From JAAFHB01 sp942493325 (GTDB lineage: Bacteria > Bacteroidota > Bacteroidia > Bacteroidales > Prolixibacteraceae), in NCBI GenBank assembly GCA_942493325.1, contig OW818689.1, positions 4,960,001 through 5,024,000 on the forward strand: DNA of 64,000 bases, given 5' to 3'. Below are positions 44,597 to 52,496 of this stretch, piece after piece; the stretch's first letter is position 1; each line of letters starts with the position of its first letter. The notes under the pieces are model-generated. The model made no database searches and was not told the DNA's origin. It saw only the letters and a program-made list of their open reading frames with translations. A program made the translations under genes and the position numbers.

Positions 44597-44740
44597 ATGA
44601 TAAATCTTGACAGTAATATTTATATACTTTCCGACGACCAGAAAGATGCTGTAGAAGAAGCCCAACAGCAGTTTAGGAATGGTCAATTTTTAAATAGTGA
44701 ACAAGCTGACAAAGATGTTGAAGAATGGTTAGGCAATTGA
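44597..44740 (+). CDS. Small antitoxin-like protein
   Basis: A 47-codon gene (MINLDSNIYILSDDQKDAVE start, ending KDVEEWLGN). The pattern, with an acidic helix then a short VEEWL tail, resembles antitoxins of RelE/ParE-type systems and 'addiction module' proteins. No matching toxin follows. It could be a free-standing fragment of a TA locus, next to the second remnant. Confidence 0.45.
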   Translation: MINLDSNIYILSDDQKDAVEEAQQQFRNGQFLNSEQADKDVEEWLGN

Positions 44741-44797
44741 TTTTTTTATTATTTACTTTGATATTGAATTATATGGACTCACATAAAATCAGAAAAG

Positions 44798-44980
44798 ATG
44801 CTTACAAAGGATCAGTTAAATAATACGATTAAAATGCTACCAGACTCATTTACAATTGATGAATTAATAGAACAATTGATTTTTATAGAGAAAGTAGAAG
44901 AAGGATATCAGCAATCAGAGGCAGGCAAAGTAATTTCTAATGAGGATGTTAAATTAATGATCGATAAATGGTCAAAATAA
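44798..44980 (+). CDS. RelB-like antitoxin
   Basis: The 60-residue acidic protein (LPDSFTIDELIEQLIFIEKV, ending LMIDKWSK) resembles antitoxins encoded before RelE/ParE toxins in Bacteroidota. Its stop overlaps the start of the truncated toxin frame by 13 bases, the usual TA coupling. The antitoxin frame is intact while the toxin is not. Confidence 0.65.
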   Translation: MLTKDQLNNTIKMLPDSFTIDELIEQLIFIEKVEEGYQQSEAGKVISNEDVKLMIDKWSK

Positions 44981-45114
44981 TCTGGACAGAGGCATCAATT
45001 AATGATAAAATTTGGTCAAATATTGGATTGATGCAAGATAACCTCCTTTATTCATTTTACAAATCAGTAACACCCGGTATTTCCGGGATTTTTTTTACCT
45101 TGCGTCGAAAATAA
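44968..45114 (+). pseudogene. Truncated RelE/ParE-type toxin
   Basis: The frame begins MVKIIWTEASINDKIW, the typical first strand and helix of RelE/ParE toxins. After about 16 residues the family sequence is lost and the frame ends by reading through the terminator hairpin (GISGIFFTLRRK). The usual protein is about 95 residues. A deletion has probably removed most of the toxin gene. Confidence 0.65.
45073..45096 (+). terminator. Terminator of the decayed TA locus
   Basis: CCCGG (45073-45077) and CCGGG (45083-45087) form a short GC stem followed by eight T residues. Confidence 0.7.
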
Positions 45115-45141
45115 ATCAGATCAGTTTAAATAAGTTTATAA

Positions 45142-45978
45142 GTGAAAAAAGTATCAATTCAAGGTATAAAAGGTTCGTTTCATGAAGATGCGGCCCGTCA
45201 GTATTTCACCGACGAGATTGAAATCGTCGAGTGCAAGTCGTTTCGTAGTATTTGTGAACTTGTTGATGCAGATAAAGTCGACTATGCGGTGATGGCGATC
45301 GAAAATTCAATTGCAGGAAGTATTCTCCAGAATTATTCATTAATACGCGATTACCATTTAAGGATTATAGGCGAAATCTACATCCATATCCAGATGAACC
45401 TGATGGCTCTTCCTGGTGTGCATAAGAAAGATATCCGTGAGATCTATTCGCACCCGGTCTCTTTCCTTCAGTGTGCCGAATACCTTGAGAAATATTTTCC
45501 CAATGTCGAAACCAAGGAGCTTGGGGATAATGCGGCTGTGGCCAAACTGATTGCCAAAGAGAAAATAACCTATGCAGGCGCAATCAGCAACCTGCGATCG
45601 GCAGAGCTGTATGGACTCGAAATCCTCGAAAGGGGGGTAGAGTCGAACAAGAAAAATTACACCAGATTCCTGATCCTGGCCAAACATGCCATTCCTACCG
45701 AACAGGCAAATAAAGCCTCTATCTGTTTTGAAGTAGGCCATTTTCATGGTGCATTGGCTAAAGTGCTCAATACTTTTGCCGAACATGAAATTAACCTGAC
45801 TAAGATCCAGTCACTGCCCATAATCGGGAAACCCAATGAATACTCATTTCATGTCGACGTCGAATGGGACTCGATCGAAAATTACGAAAAAGCCATACAC
45901 ATGGTTTTGAAAAATGTCTCCAGTCTTGCAATACTGGGAGAATATATCAGGGGTGAAGTTTCAATACATAACCAATAA
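45142..45978 (+). CDS. pheA: Prephenate dehydratase
   Basis: The 278-residue enzyme converts prephenate to phenylpyruvate. It starts at GTG (KKVSIQGIKGSFHEDAARQY). The periplasmic-binding-like catalytic domain has AIENSIAGSILQNY and the catalytic KNYTRFLIL threonine motif; a C-terminal ACT domain (ICFEVGHFHGALAKVLNTF) gives feedback inhibition by phenylalanine in homologues. It lacks a chorismate mutase domain. It leads a run with a flavodoxin-like gene, an aminotransferase and a 2-oxoacid oxidoreductase. Confidence 0.96.
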   Translation: MKKVSIQGIKGSFHEDAARQYFTDEIEIVECKSFRSICELVDADKVDYAVMAIENSIAGSILQNYSLIRDYHLRIIGEIYIHIQMNLMALPGVHKKDIREIYSHPVSFLQCAEYLEKYFPNVETKELGDNAAVAKLIAKEKITYAGAISNLRSAELYGLEILERGVESNKKNYTRFLILAKHAIPTEQANKASICFEVGHFHGALAKVLNTFAEHEINLTKIQSLPIIGKPNEYSFHVDVEWDSIENYEKAIHMVLKNVSSLAILGEYIRGEVSIHNQ

Positions 45979-45988
45979 ATAGTCAGTT

Positions 45989-46507
45989 ATGAGTAAAACA
46001 GGTATTTTTTTCGGACCAGAAAACGGGGCTGTACACCGTGTTGCCAAATTACTGGCAGCAAAAATGGAAAATCAACAACCAGATTTGATCCTGGTGAATG
46101 ACGCAACTGCCGATGACCTGGCCCGTTACGACACCATTATCTTCGGTATATCGACAATAGGCCGTGATACCTGGGATCAGAAATTTTCGAACGTCGACTG
46201 GGCCCGGTTTATGCCAACCGTTACATCATTCGATTTTACGGGAAAAAAAGTAGCCATTTTTGGATTGGGTGATCACATTACCTACGCCTATCATTTTGTC
46301 AATTCAATGGGAATTCTGGCTAAACTCGTGGTGAATAACGGCGGACAGCTGGTGGGGAAAGTAAGTCCTGAAGGTTACATGTTCCAGGACTCTGAAGCCC
46401 TCGAAGGTGGTTTATTCCTGGGATTACCCATTGATGAAGATTTCGAAACCGAATTGACGGATGAGCGCCTGAATAACTGGGTCAAACAATTAAATCAGGA
46501 GTTTTGA
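45989..46507 (+). CDS. Flavodoxin-like protein with degenerate FMN loop
   Basis: The 172-residue sequence aligns over its full length with long-chain flavodoxins: KTGIFFGPENGAVHRVAKLL at the start, DFTGKKVAIFGLGDHITYAY in the middle and EGYMFQDSEALEGGLFLGLPIDED near the end, with LTDERLNNWVKQL. In E. coli FldA the loop after GIFFG is SDTGNTE, which grips the FMN phosphate; here it is PENGAVH with no Ser or Thr. The PTWYYGE tryptophan loop is also changed (STIGRDTW). FMN binding is therefore doubtful. It overlaps the aminotransferase start. Confidence 0.85.
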   Translation: MSKTGIFFGPENGAVHRVAKLLAAKMENQQPDLILVNDATADDLARYDTIIFGISTIGRDTWDQKFSNVDWARFMPTVTSFDFTGKKVAIFGLGDHITYAYHFVNSMGILAKLVVNNGGQLVGKVSPEGYMFQDSEALEGGLFLGLPIDEDFETELTDERLNNWVKQLNQEF

Positions 46508-47841
46508 ACCAGTACAGCCAAAAAAATCCACCTGTTAACCGGGAAGTTGTAGAAGGTAAAATAAAAGAACTCAATGTTCCCGATATCGGTAATGCTTCGA
46601 TCAGAGAAATTGTTCAACTCGTCAGCAGTATCGAAGCCGTCACGGGTGACCGCTACATACGCATGGAGATGGGAATTCCTGGTCTGCCACCTTCGAAGAT
46701 AGGTGTCGAAGCTGAGATTGAAGCATTGCGCAACAATGTAGCTGCCGCATATCCCCGAATCGACGGGATTCAACCGTTGAAAGACGAAACATCCCGTTTT
46801 GTAAAACTTTTCATGGATATTGATGTAAAACCCGAAGGCTGCGTACCCACGGTAGGTTCCATGCAGGGAACTTATGCGGCATTTCTGGCTGCGGGAAGTT
46901 GCCGGAAGGAGCGTGATACGGTACTGTTCATCGATCCTGGTTTCCCGGTACAGAAACAACAGTTGCTGGTGATGGGACAGAAATACGAAACTTTTGATGT
47001 ATTCGATCACCGTGGCGCGAAATTACGCGCCAAGCTGGAATCCTATCTCTTCAATGGAAATATTAATTGTATTGTCTATTCCAATCCTAACAATCCCGCA
47101 TGGATCTGTTTTGACGAAGAGGAACTTCAGATTATTGGGGAACTTGCAAATCAATACGATGTTTTTATAATTGAGGATCTTGCCTATTTTGGAATGGATT
47201 TCCGTAAGGATCTTTCGCAGCCGGGAGTGCCTCCCTACCAGGCCACCGTTGCCCGATATACGGGGAATTATATCCTGATGATCTCGAGTTCAAAGGTCTT
47301 TTCATACGCCGGACAGCGGATCGGGGTGATGGTGATCGCCGATGCTTTATACCACCGGCATTTTCCATATCTTGAAGAACGTTTAAAAGTGTATGGTTTT
47401 GGTAATGCGGTCGTTCATCGGGTTTTGTATTCAATGACATCGGGGACTTCGCACTCTGCACAATTTGCCCTGGCAGCCATGTTTAAAAGTGCCAGTGATG
47501 GAAAATTTAACTTCGTACAGGAGGTGAAAGAGTATGGCGAGAAGGCTAAAATCATGAAGAAACTATTTACCGACAATGGATTTACCATTGTTTATAATAC
47601 TGATCTTGACCAACCTGTGGGTGATGGCTTCTATTTTACCATCGCCTACCCGGGAATGACAGGTCCTGAATTATTACACAAATTGCTTTTCTACGGAATC
47701 AGCGCTATTTCGCTGGGTAACACGGGGAGTACAAAAGAAGGACTGCGGGCTTGCGTCTCACATGTAAAGCGCGACCAGTTCGGCGATCTGGAAGCGAGGC
47801 TTCAGCAATTTTATTCTGATTTTCCTGTAAAATCTGAATAG
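46504..47841 (+). CDS. Class I/II PLP-dependent aminotransferase
   Basis: This 445-residue fold-type I aminotransferase has the PLP-lysine motif SSSKVFSYAGQRIGVM, the Asn/Asp-Tyr pair in VYSNPNNPAW and IIEDLAYFGMD, and a C-terminal Arg region GLRACVSHVKRDQF. It starts with TTG overlapping the flavodoxin-like stop by four bases; the conserved N-terminal GKIKELNVPDIGNASIREIV supports this start. Placed after pheA it should transaminate phenylpyruvate (or prephenate) to phenylalanine (or arogenate), and could run in reverse with the following oxidoreductase. Confidence 0.88.
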   Translation: MNQYSQKNPPVNREVVEGKIKELNVPDIGNASIREIVQLVSSIEAVTGDRYIRMEMGIPGLPPSKIGVEAEIEALRNNVAAAYPRIDGIQPLKDETSRFVKLFMDIDVKPEGCVPTVGSMQGTYAAFLAAGSCRKERDTVLFIDPGFPVQKQQLLVMGQKYETFDVFDHRGAKLRAKLESYLFNGNINCIVYSNPNNPAWICFDEEELQIIGELANQYDVFIIEDLAYFGMDFRKDLSQPGVPPYQATVARYTGNYILMISSSKVFSYAGQRIGVMVIADALYHRHFPYLEERLKVYGFGNAVVHRVLYSMTSGTSHSAQFALAAMFKSASDGKFNFVQEVKEYGEKAKIMKKLFTDNGFTIVYNTDLDQPVGDGFYFTIAYPGMTGPELLHKLLFYGISAISLGNTGSTKEGLRACVSHVKRDQFGDLEARLQQFYSDFPVKSE

Positions 47842-47903
47842 CTATGAGTACGTTTGCATTCCCGATCAGAAATGTAAATAATTAAATAAAATACCGGATA
47901 AAA

Positions 47904-48134
47904 ATGGCAAAAGTCAGAGGAGCAGTCGTTGTTGACATCGAAGTATGTAAGGGGTGTAACCTTTGTGTTGTAGCCTGTCCGACGCAGACACTGGAACTTA
48001 ACCGCAATGTAAACAGCAAGGGTTATCACTATTCTTATATGGAAAATCCCGACAACTGCACTGGTTGCACGAATTGTTCCGCAGTTTGCCCCGATAGTTG
48101 TATCACCGTTTACAGGGCAAAAATCGAATCATAA
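47904..48134 (+). CDS. korD: 2-oxoacid:ferredoxin oxidoreductase, delta (2x[4Fe-4S]) subunit
   Basis: A 76-residue ferredoxin-like subunit with two complete clusters: CKGCNLCVVACP and CTGCTNCSAVCP. It transfers electrons between the TPP centre and ferredoxin. First gene of a four-subunit enzyme, 62 bp after the aminotransferase. Specificity (2-oxoglutarate, branched-chain or aryl pyruvate) is not set by this subunit. Confidence 0.93.
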   Translation: MAKVRGAVVVDIEVCKGCNLCVVACPTQTLELNRNVNSKGYHYSYMENPDNCTGCTNCSAVCPDSCITVYRAKIES

Positions 48135-48155
48135 AAATATTAGAATATCCTGAAT

Positions 48156-49241
48156 ATGGGTGAGTTAAGATTAATGAAAGGGAACGAGGTAATTGCCGAA
48201 GCGGCAATCCGGTGTGGTTGTGATGCCTATTTTGGATACCCGATTACCCCGCAGTCCGAAGTTATGGAGACCCTTATGGCACAACGTCCGTGGGAAGATA
48301 CCGGTATGGTTGTTTTACAGGCTGAAAGTGAGATTGCCTCCATTCATATGGTATATGGTGCGGCAGGTTGCGGAAAGCGTGTAATGACTTCTTCCTCGAG
48401 TCCGGGCATCAGCCTTATGGCCGAAGGTATCTCGTACATGGCCGGTTCCGAATTGCCTTGCGTAATCGTGAATGTTCAGCGTGGGGGGCCCGGTCTGGGA
48501 ACGATACAGCCCTCGCAGGCCGATTATAACCAGGCAACAAAAGGGGGCGGTCATGGTGACTATTCCTTGCTTGTTTTGGCTCCTGCCTCCGTTCAGGAAA
48601 TGCACGACTTCGTGGTGCTGGGATTTGAACTCGCGTTTAAATACCGTAATCCGGTCATGATTCTTGCTGACGGGGTTATCGGTCAGCTGATGGAAAAAGT
48701 TGAACTGATTGATCAGCGGCCCCGCTGGACCAATGAGCAAATCGTGGAAATGTCAGGATCATGGGCAACGGCAGGAAAACCCGCAAATCGTAAAAAGAAT
48801 GTAATCACCTCTTTAGAGATGGATTCCATCATTATGGAAGGGAATAACCTCCGGCTCCAGGAAAAGTATACAAGGATGAAAGCCGAAGAGGTTCGTTATG
48901 AGGCTATTGAATGTGAGGATGCCGAATATATAATGGTCGCTTTTGGATCGGCTGCCCGTATTTGTCAGAAGACAGTGCAGGTTGCCCGCAAAAAAGGGGT
49001 CAAGGTGGGTTTACTCCGTCCGATCACACTTTTTCCTTTCCCGGACGAAATCATCGCGGAGTACGCCACAAAAGTGAAGGGTTTTCTGTCGGTTGAATTT
49101 AATGCCGGACAGATGGTTCATGATATACGTCTGGCCGCCAACGGAAAAACAAAGGTGAAATATTTCGGACGCATGGGAGGTATTGTACCCAATCCGGGCG
49201 AGGTGGAGGAAGCACTTGAACAAAAACTTATAAGAGGATAA
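48156..49241 (+). CDS. korA: 2-oxoacid:ferredoxin oxidoreductase, alpha subunit (VorB/KorA type)
   Basis: The 361-residue subunit starts with LMKGNEVIAEAAIRCGCDAY followed by FGYPITPQSE, and has VNVQRGGPGLGTIQPSQADY, characteristic of the alpha chain annotated as VorB in ferredoxin-dependent 2-oxoisovalerate or KorA in 2-oxoglutarate oxidoreductases. It contributes to the active site with the TPP-binding beta subunit. Located between delta and beta genes with 2-21 bp gaps. Confidence 0.92.
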   Translation: MGELRLMKGNEVIAEAAIRCGCDAYFGYPITPQSEVMETLMAQRPWEDTGMVVLQAESEIASIHMVYGAAGCGKRVMTSSSSPGISLMAEGISYMAGSELPCVIVNVQRGGPGLGTIQPSQADYNQATKGGGHGDYSLLVLAPASVQEMHDFVVLGFELAFKYRNPVMILADGVIGQLMEKVELIDQRPRWTNEQIVEMSGSWATAGKPANRKKNVITSLEMDSIIMEGNNLRLQEKYTRMKAEEVRYEAIECEDAEYIMVAFGSAARICQKTVQVARKKGVKVGLLRPITLFPFPDEIIAEYATKVKGFLSVEFNAGQMVHDIRLAANGKTKVKYFGRMGGIVPNPGEVEEALEQKLIRG

Positions 49242-49243
49242 TT

Positions 49244-50056
49244 ATGCCTGTAGTAACTCAAAAAATCAACGAAATCATTAAACCGGAAAACCTGGTTTAT
49301 GCAAAGTCGCCGCTTTTGAACGACGATATCATGCATTATTGTCCCGGGTGCAGCCACGGAGTTGTTCACCGGTTGATTGCAGAGGTGATTGATGAAATGG
49401 GAATCCAGGACCAGACGATAGGTGTCTCACCTGTAGGTTGTTCGGTCTTTGCCTATAAATATATTGACATCGACTGGCAGGAAGCGGCTCATGGTCGTGC
49501 TCCGGCAGTCGCAACAGGAATTAAAAGGGTAATGCCCGAAAAATATGTTTTCTCCTACCAGGGTGACGGCGACCTTGCCGCAATTGGTACGGCCGAAACT
49601 TTTCACGCCGTAAACCGCGGCGAAAATATCGTGATGATCTTTATCAATAATGCGATCTACGGAATGACGGGTGGTCAGATGGCGCCGACAACACTTATCG
49701 GGCAGGTGACAGCAACCACTCCTTACGGCAGAAACGTTGATTTAAATGGTTATCCGCTGAAGATTACCGAATTATTGGCCCAATTACCCGGTGCAGCTTT
49801 TGTGACACGCCAAAGCGTTCAAAATCCGGCAGCGGTTCGCAAAACGAAAAAAGCGATCCGTAAAGCATTTGAAATCCAGGCCATGAAAAAAGGAACAGCA
49901 TTCGTTGAGGTGGTTTCTACCTGCAGTTCCGGTTGGAAACTTAGTCCTGTGGATTCGAATAAATGGATGGAAGAGAATATGTTCCCCCAGTATCCGCTTG
50001 GAGATATCAAGGACAGTTCCCGGGCTGATGCGGATTTATTCCGTATCAAAGGTTAA
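49244..50056 (+). CDS. korB: 2-oxoacid:ferredoxin oxidoreductase, TPP-binding beta subunit
   Basis: The 270-residue subunit carries the TPP/Mg site GDGDLAAIGTAETFHAVNRG followed by NIVMIFINNAIYGMTGGQMA, plus the N-terminal YCPGCSHGVVHRL. It forms the catalytic core with the alpha subunit, cleaving or (with reduced ferredoxin and CO2) forming a 2-oxoacid from its acyl-CoA. Two bases after the alpha gene. Confidence 0.93.
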   Translation: MPVVTQKINEIIKPENLVYAKSPLLNDDIMHYCPGCSHGVVHRLIAEVIDEMGIQDQTIGVSPVGCSVFAYKYIDIDWQEAAHGRAPAVATGIKRVMPEKYVFSYQGDGDLAAIGTAETFHAVNRGENIVMIFINNAIYGMTGGQMAPTTLIGQVTATTPYGRNVDLNGYPLKITELLAQLPGAAFVTRQSVQNPAAVRKTKKAIRKAFEIQAMKKGTAFVEVVSTCSSGWKLSPVDSNKWMEENMFPQYPLGDIKDSSRADADLFRIKG

Positions 50057-50081
50057 TTCTATTTTATACAAACTGAAAAAA

Positions 50082-50633
50082 ATGACGGAAGAAATCATAA
50101 TTGCAGGATTTGGCGGACAAGGTGTTCTGTCGATGGGAAAAATTCTTGCTTACTCAGGTGTTATGCAGGATCAGGAAGTTGCCTGGTTCCCCTCCTATGG
50201 ACCGGAAATGCGCGGCGGTACAGCCAATGTTACCGTTATTCTAAGTGACGAAAGAATCAGTTCACCCATTCTCAACGAATTTGACACAGCCATCATTCTC
50301 AACCAGCAATCGATGACTAAATTCGAATCACGTGTAAAAGCAGGAGGTACGCTGATTTATGATCCTAACGGGATAGTGAAACATCCATCACGGAAAGACA
50401 TCAACATTTTAAGGGTTGAAGGATCACGGCTTGCCGTTGAAATGGGTAATCCGCTTACTTTTAATATGATTGTACTGGGGGCTTTTCTGAAGGCCAAACC
50501 GGTAATCAAACTCGAAAACGTAAAAAAAGGACTCGAGAAATCGTTGCCTGAACGTCATCACAAATTGATCCCGCTCAATCTGGCTGCCATCGAAACCGGG
50601 CAGAATAACCTTGTAGTTGTTCAGACCGTTTAA
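50082..50633 (+). CDS. korC: 2-oxoacid:ferredoxin oxidoreductase, gamma subunit
   Basis: The 183-residue gamma chain starts MTEEIIIAGFGGQGVLSMGK and contains WFPSYGPEMRGGTANVTVIL, the family signature. The frame is open a further 177 bp upstream but that overlaps korB and lacks homology, so I use the ATG at 50082. It completes the D-A-B-C order of four-subunit enzymes. Confidence 0.93.
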   Translation: MTEEIIIAGFGGQGVLSMGKILAYSGVMQDQEVAWFPSYGPEMRGGTANVTVILSDERISSPILNEFDTAIILNQQSMTKFESRVKAGGTLIYDPNGIVKHPSRKDINILRVEGSRLAVEMGNPLTFNMIVLGAFLKAKPVIKLENVKKGLEKSLPERHHKLIPLNLAAIETGQNNLVVVQTV

Positions 50634-50717
50634 TCAGTCTTAATTTTACAAAATGCAGGCTGGAGGAATTTCCTTTTATAGAAGTTGACTCATTCTGGAC
50701 AGAGAAAAACCACAAAG

Positions 50718-50739
50718 ATCCGCTAAAGGCGGATTTTTT
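50718..50739 (+). terminator. Terminator after the kor operon
   Basis: ATCCGC (50718-50723) pairs with GCGGAT (50729-50734), followed by a T tract, about 85 bp after korC. Confidence 0.65.
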
Positions 50740-50838
50740 GATGGGGTATGATTGCAATCTTATAGAAACCCGGATTTCGGATGTTTCAAAAAAATGTTTT
50801 GTTAATAAGGGCTTATCAATCTGCTGAAAAAATGCCGA

Positions 50839-50867
50839 TTGATAAATTAATATACTGAATAAGTTTG
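50839..50867 (+). promoter_or_regulatory. Promoter of the His-rich OMP gene
   Basis: A TTG at 50839-50841 and a -7 box TAAGTTTG at 50860-50867 are 18 bp apart, 57 bp before the ATG at 50925. Confidence 0.55.
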
Positions 50868-50924
50868 TTATTTATTGGTACCTGTCTGAATACAGGAAAA
50901 ATTTGAATATTTAAGTTGCTGAAA

Positions 50925-51419
50925 ATGAAACGAACATGCCTGATGTCATTGTTAGTGATGACCCTGATAGTTGCTGCGAATGCGCAGGAAATTAAAATTG
51001 ATGATCATTCAGAAAATCATCACGAACATCATAAAAATGAGATCGGAATTGCAAATTCTCCGGTTTATTTTTTTAAGGAAGAGGTATTTGCTTACGGACT
51101 TCATATGCATTATCTGCATAAATTATCGGAATCCAAATTTGCCCTGGGGATAGGATACGAGCGGATTTTCGATGAGCATAAGCACAACACATTTAATTTT
51201 GTTGGAAGCTACCAGCCCATAGATAATCTGAGCTTTAATTTGTCTCCCGGTATAGCCTTTGAAGATCATGCCGGGTCGGGTGTGAATTTCGCGCTGCACG
51301 TCGAAACTTTATATGAATTTGCAATTAATGATTTTCACATTGGGCCGCTGATTGAATTTGCTTATGATGCTGAAGATTATCATATTAGTATAGGATTGCA
51401 TATTGGATTCGGATTTTAA
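50925..51419 (+). CDS. Small outer-membrane protein with histidine-rich N terminus
   Basis: The 164-residue protein has a signal peptide (about 1-21, ending AANAQ), then a His/Asp/Glu stretch DDHSENHHEHHKNE with six histidines in fourteen residues. It continues with amphipathic beta-strands ending HIGFGF, as in small outer-membrane barrels. The His-rich segment could bind Zn, Ni or Cu at the membrane surface. Family not recognised. It precedes the RsmH-like gene by 19 bp and shares its promoter, though a functional link is not evident. Confidence 0.75.
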   Translation: MKRTCLMSLLVMTLIVAANAQEIKIDDHSENHHEHHKNEIGIANSPVYFFKEEVFAYGLHMHYLHKLSESKFALGIGYERIFDEHKHNTFNFVGSYQPIDNLSFNLSPGIAFEDHAGSGVNFALHVETLYEFAINDFHIGPLIEFAYDAEDYHISIGLHIGFGF

Positions 51420-51438
51420 ATTTGCTAGTTTTACAGTT

Positions 51439-52488
51439 ATGGAAAATCAGGAGCCGGGACATATCCGTCGTCAGCGATATAAAGGGACACACCCCAAATT
51501 ATTTAAAGAAAAGTACAAGGAACAACAACCTGACCTTTTTGCGGAAGATATTGCAAAGGTCATCGACCAGGGACGAACCCCTGCAGGGATGCATCTTTCG
51601 ATCTGTGTGAACGAAATACTGGACATTCTCAAAGTCGTTCCCGGACAAATAGGCCTGGATGCCACATTGGGTTATGGCGGACATAGTCTGGAACTGCTTA
51701 AATGCCTTCATCCGGGTGGTCGGCTCTATGCAATTGATGTGGATCCTTTGGAATTGCCCCGGACCAGGGAACGACTTGCAACGTTGGGTTACGGACCTGA
51801 TGTTTTGGAGATTAAAAAAATGAATTTTTCGGATATCGATCGGCTGATTTCGGAGACGGGCCCGCTCGATTTTGTCCTTGCTGATTTGGGAGTTTCTTCG
51901 ATGCAGATCGATAATCCGGAAAGAGGATTTTCATTTAAGGTGGAAGGTCCGTTAGACTTAAGGCTGAATCCTAAAAGTGGACAACCTGCCTCCGCTCTTT
52001 TAAAAACTATTTCCCGTGATGAATTGGAAGAGCTGTTGGCCGTAAATGCCGACGAGCCCTTTTATCAGCCCATCGCGGAAGCTATTGTGACAAAGTTATC
52101 CGAAGGAAAGGTTATCTCCACAACGACACAGTTGCAGAATATCATTACTGAAGCCCTGGAATCTCATCCTAAGAAACCTCCCCGGGAGGAGATCCGTAAA
52201 TCATGCCAGCGTTGTTTCCAGGCCTTGCGGATCGAGGTGAATGATGAATTTGGTGCATTGGAGCAATTCCTCGAAAAACTCCCTGAAGCGCTTGTCCGTG
52301 GCGGAAGGGTAGCAATTCTTTCCTTTCATTCGGGAGAAGACCGTCGTGTGAAAAAGTATTTCCAGCACTTTTTTCGCGAAGGTATTTTCAGTGAAGTTGC
52401 CTCTGACCCAATCCGTCCCTCGGCCCGGGAATGTTTTACTAATCCCCGTGCCCGTTCCGCTAAGTTGCGTTGGGCCGTAAAAGCATAA
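51439..52488 (+). CDS. RsmH-family SAM-dependent methyltransferase, outside the division cluster
   Basis: The 349-residue protein has the RsmH core: DATLGYGGHSLELL (SAM loop), DLGVSSMQIDNPERGFSF, then GPLDLRLN, RCFQALRIEVNDEF and LSFHSGEDRRVKKYF. RsmH methylates N4 of C1402 in 16S rRNA. Differences include a ~50-residue N-terminal extension (LFAEDIAKVIDQGRTPAGMHL precedes the fold) and FHSGEDR where the common form is FHSLEDR. It is not beside mraZ, ftsL or ftsI as the housekeeping rsmH is in most bacteria. I consider it a probable paralogue. The start at 51439 gives MENQEPGH; an upstream in-frame start at 51403 lies inside the preceding gene. Confidence 0.85.
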   Translation: MENQEPGHIRRQRYKGTHPKLFKEKYKEQQPDLFAEDIAKVIDQGRTPAGMHLSICVNEILDILKVVPGQIGLDATLGYGGHSLELLKCLHPGGRLYAIDVDPLELPRTRERLATLGYGPDVLEIKKMNFSDIDRLISETGPLDFVLADLGVSSMQIDNPERGFSFKVEGPLDLRLNPKSGQPASALLKTISRDELEELLAVNADEPFYQPIAEAIVTKLSEGKVISTTTQLQNIITEALESHPKKPPREEIRKSCQRCFQALRIEVNDEFGALEQFLEKLPEALVRGGRVAILSFHSGEDRRVKKYFQHFFREGIFSEVASDPIRPSARECFTNPRARSAKLRWAVKA

Positions 52489-52496
52489 AAGCGATC

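Noticed and set aside
49905..50081. Upstream extension of korC overlapping korB
   Set aside because: The family start MTEEIIIAGFGGQG is at 50082; the extension is another frame of korB.
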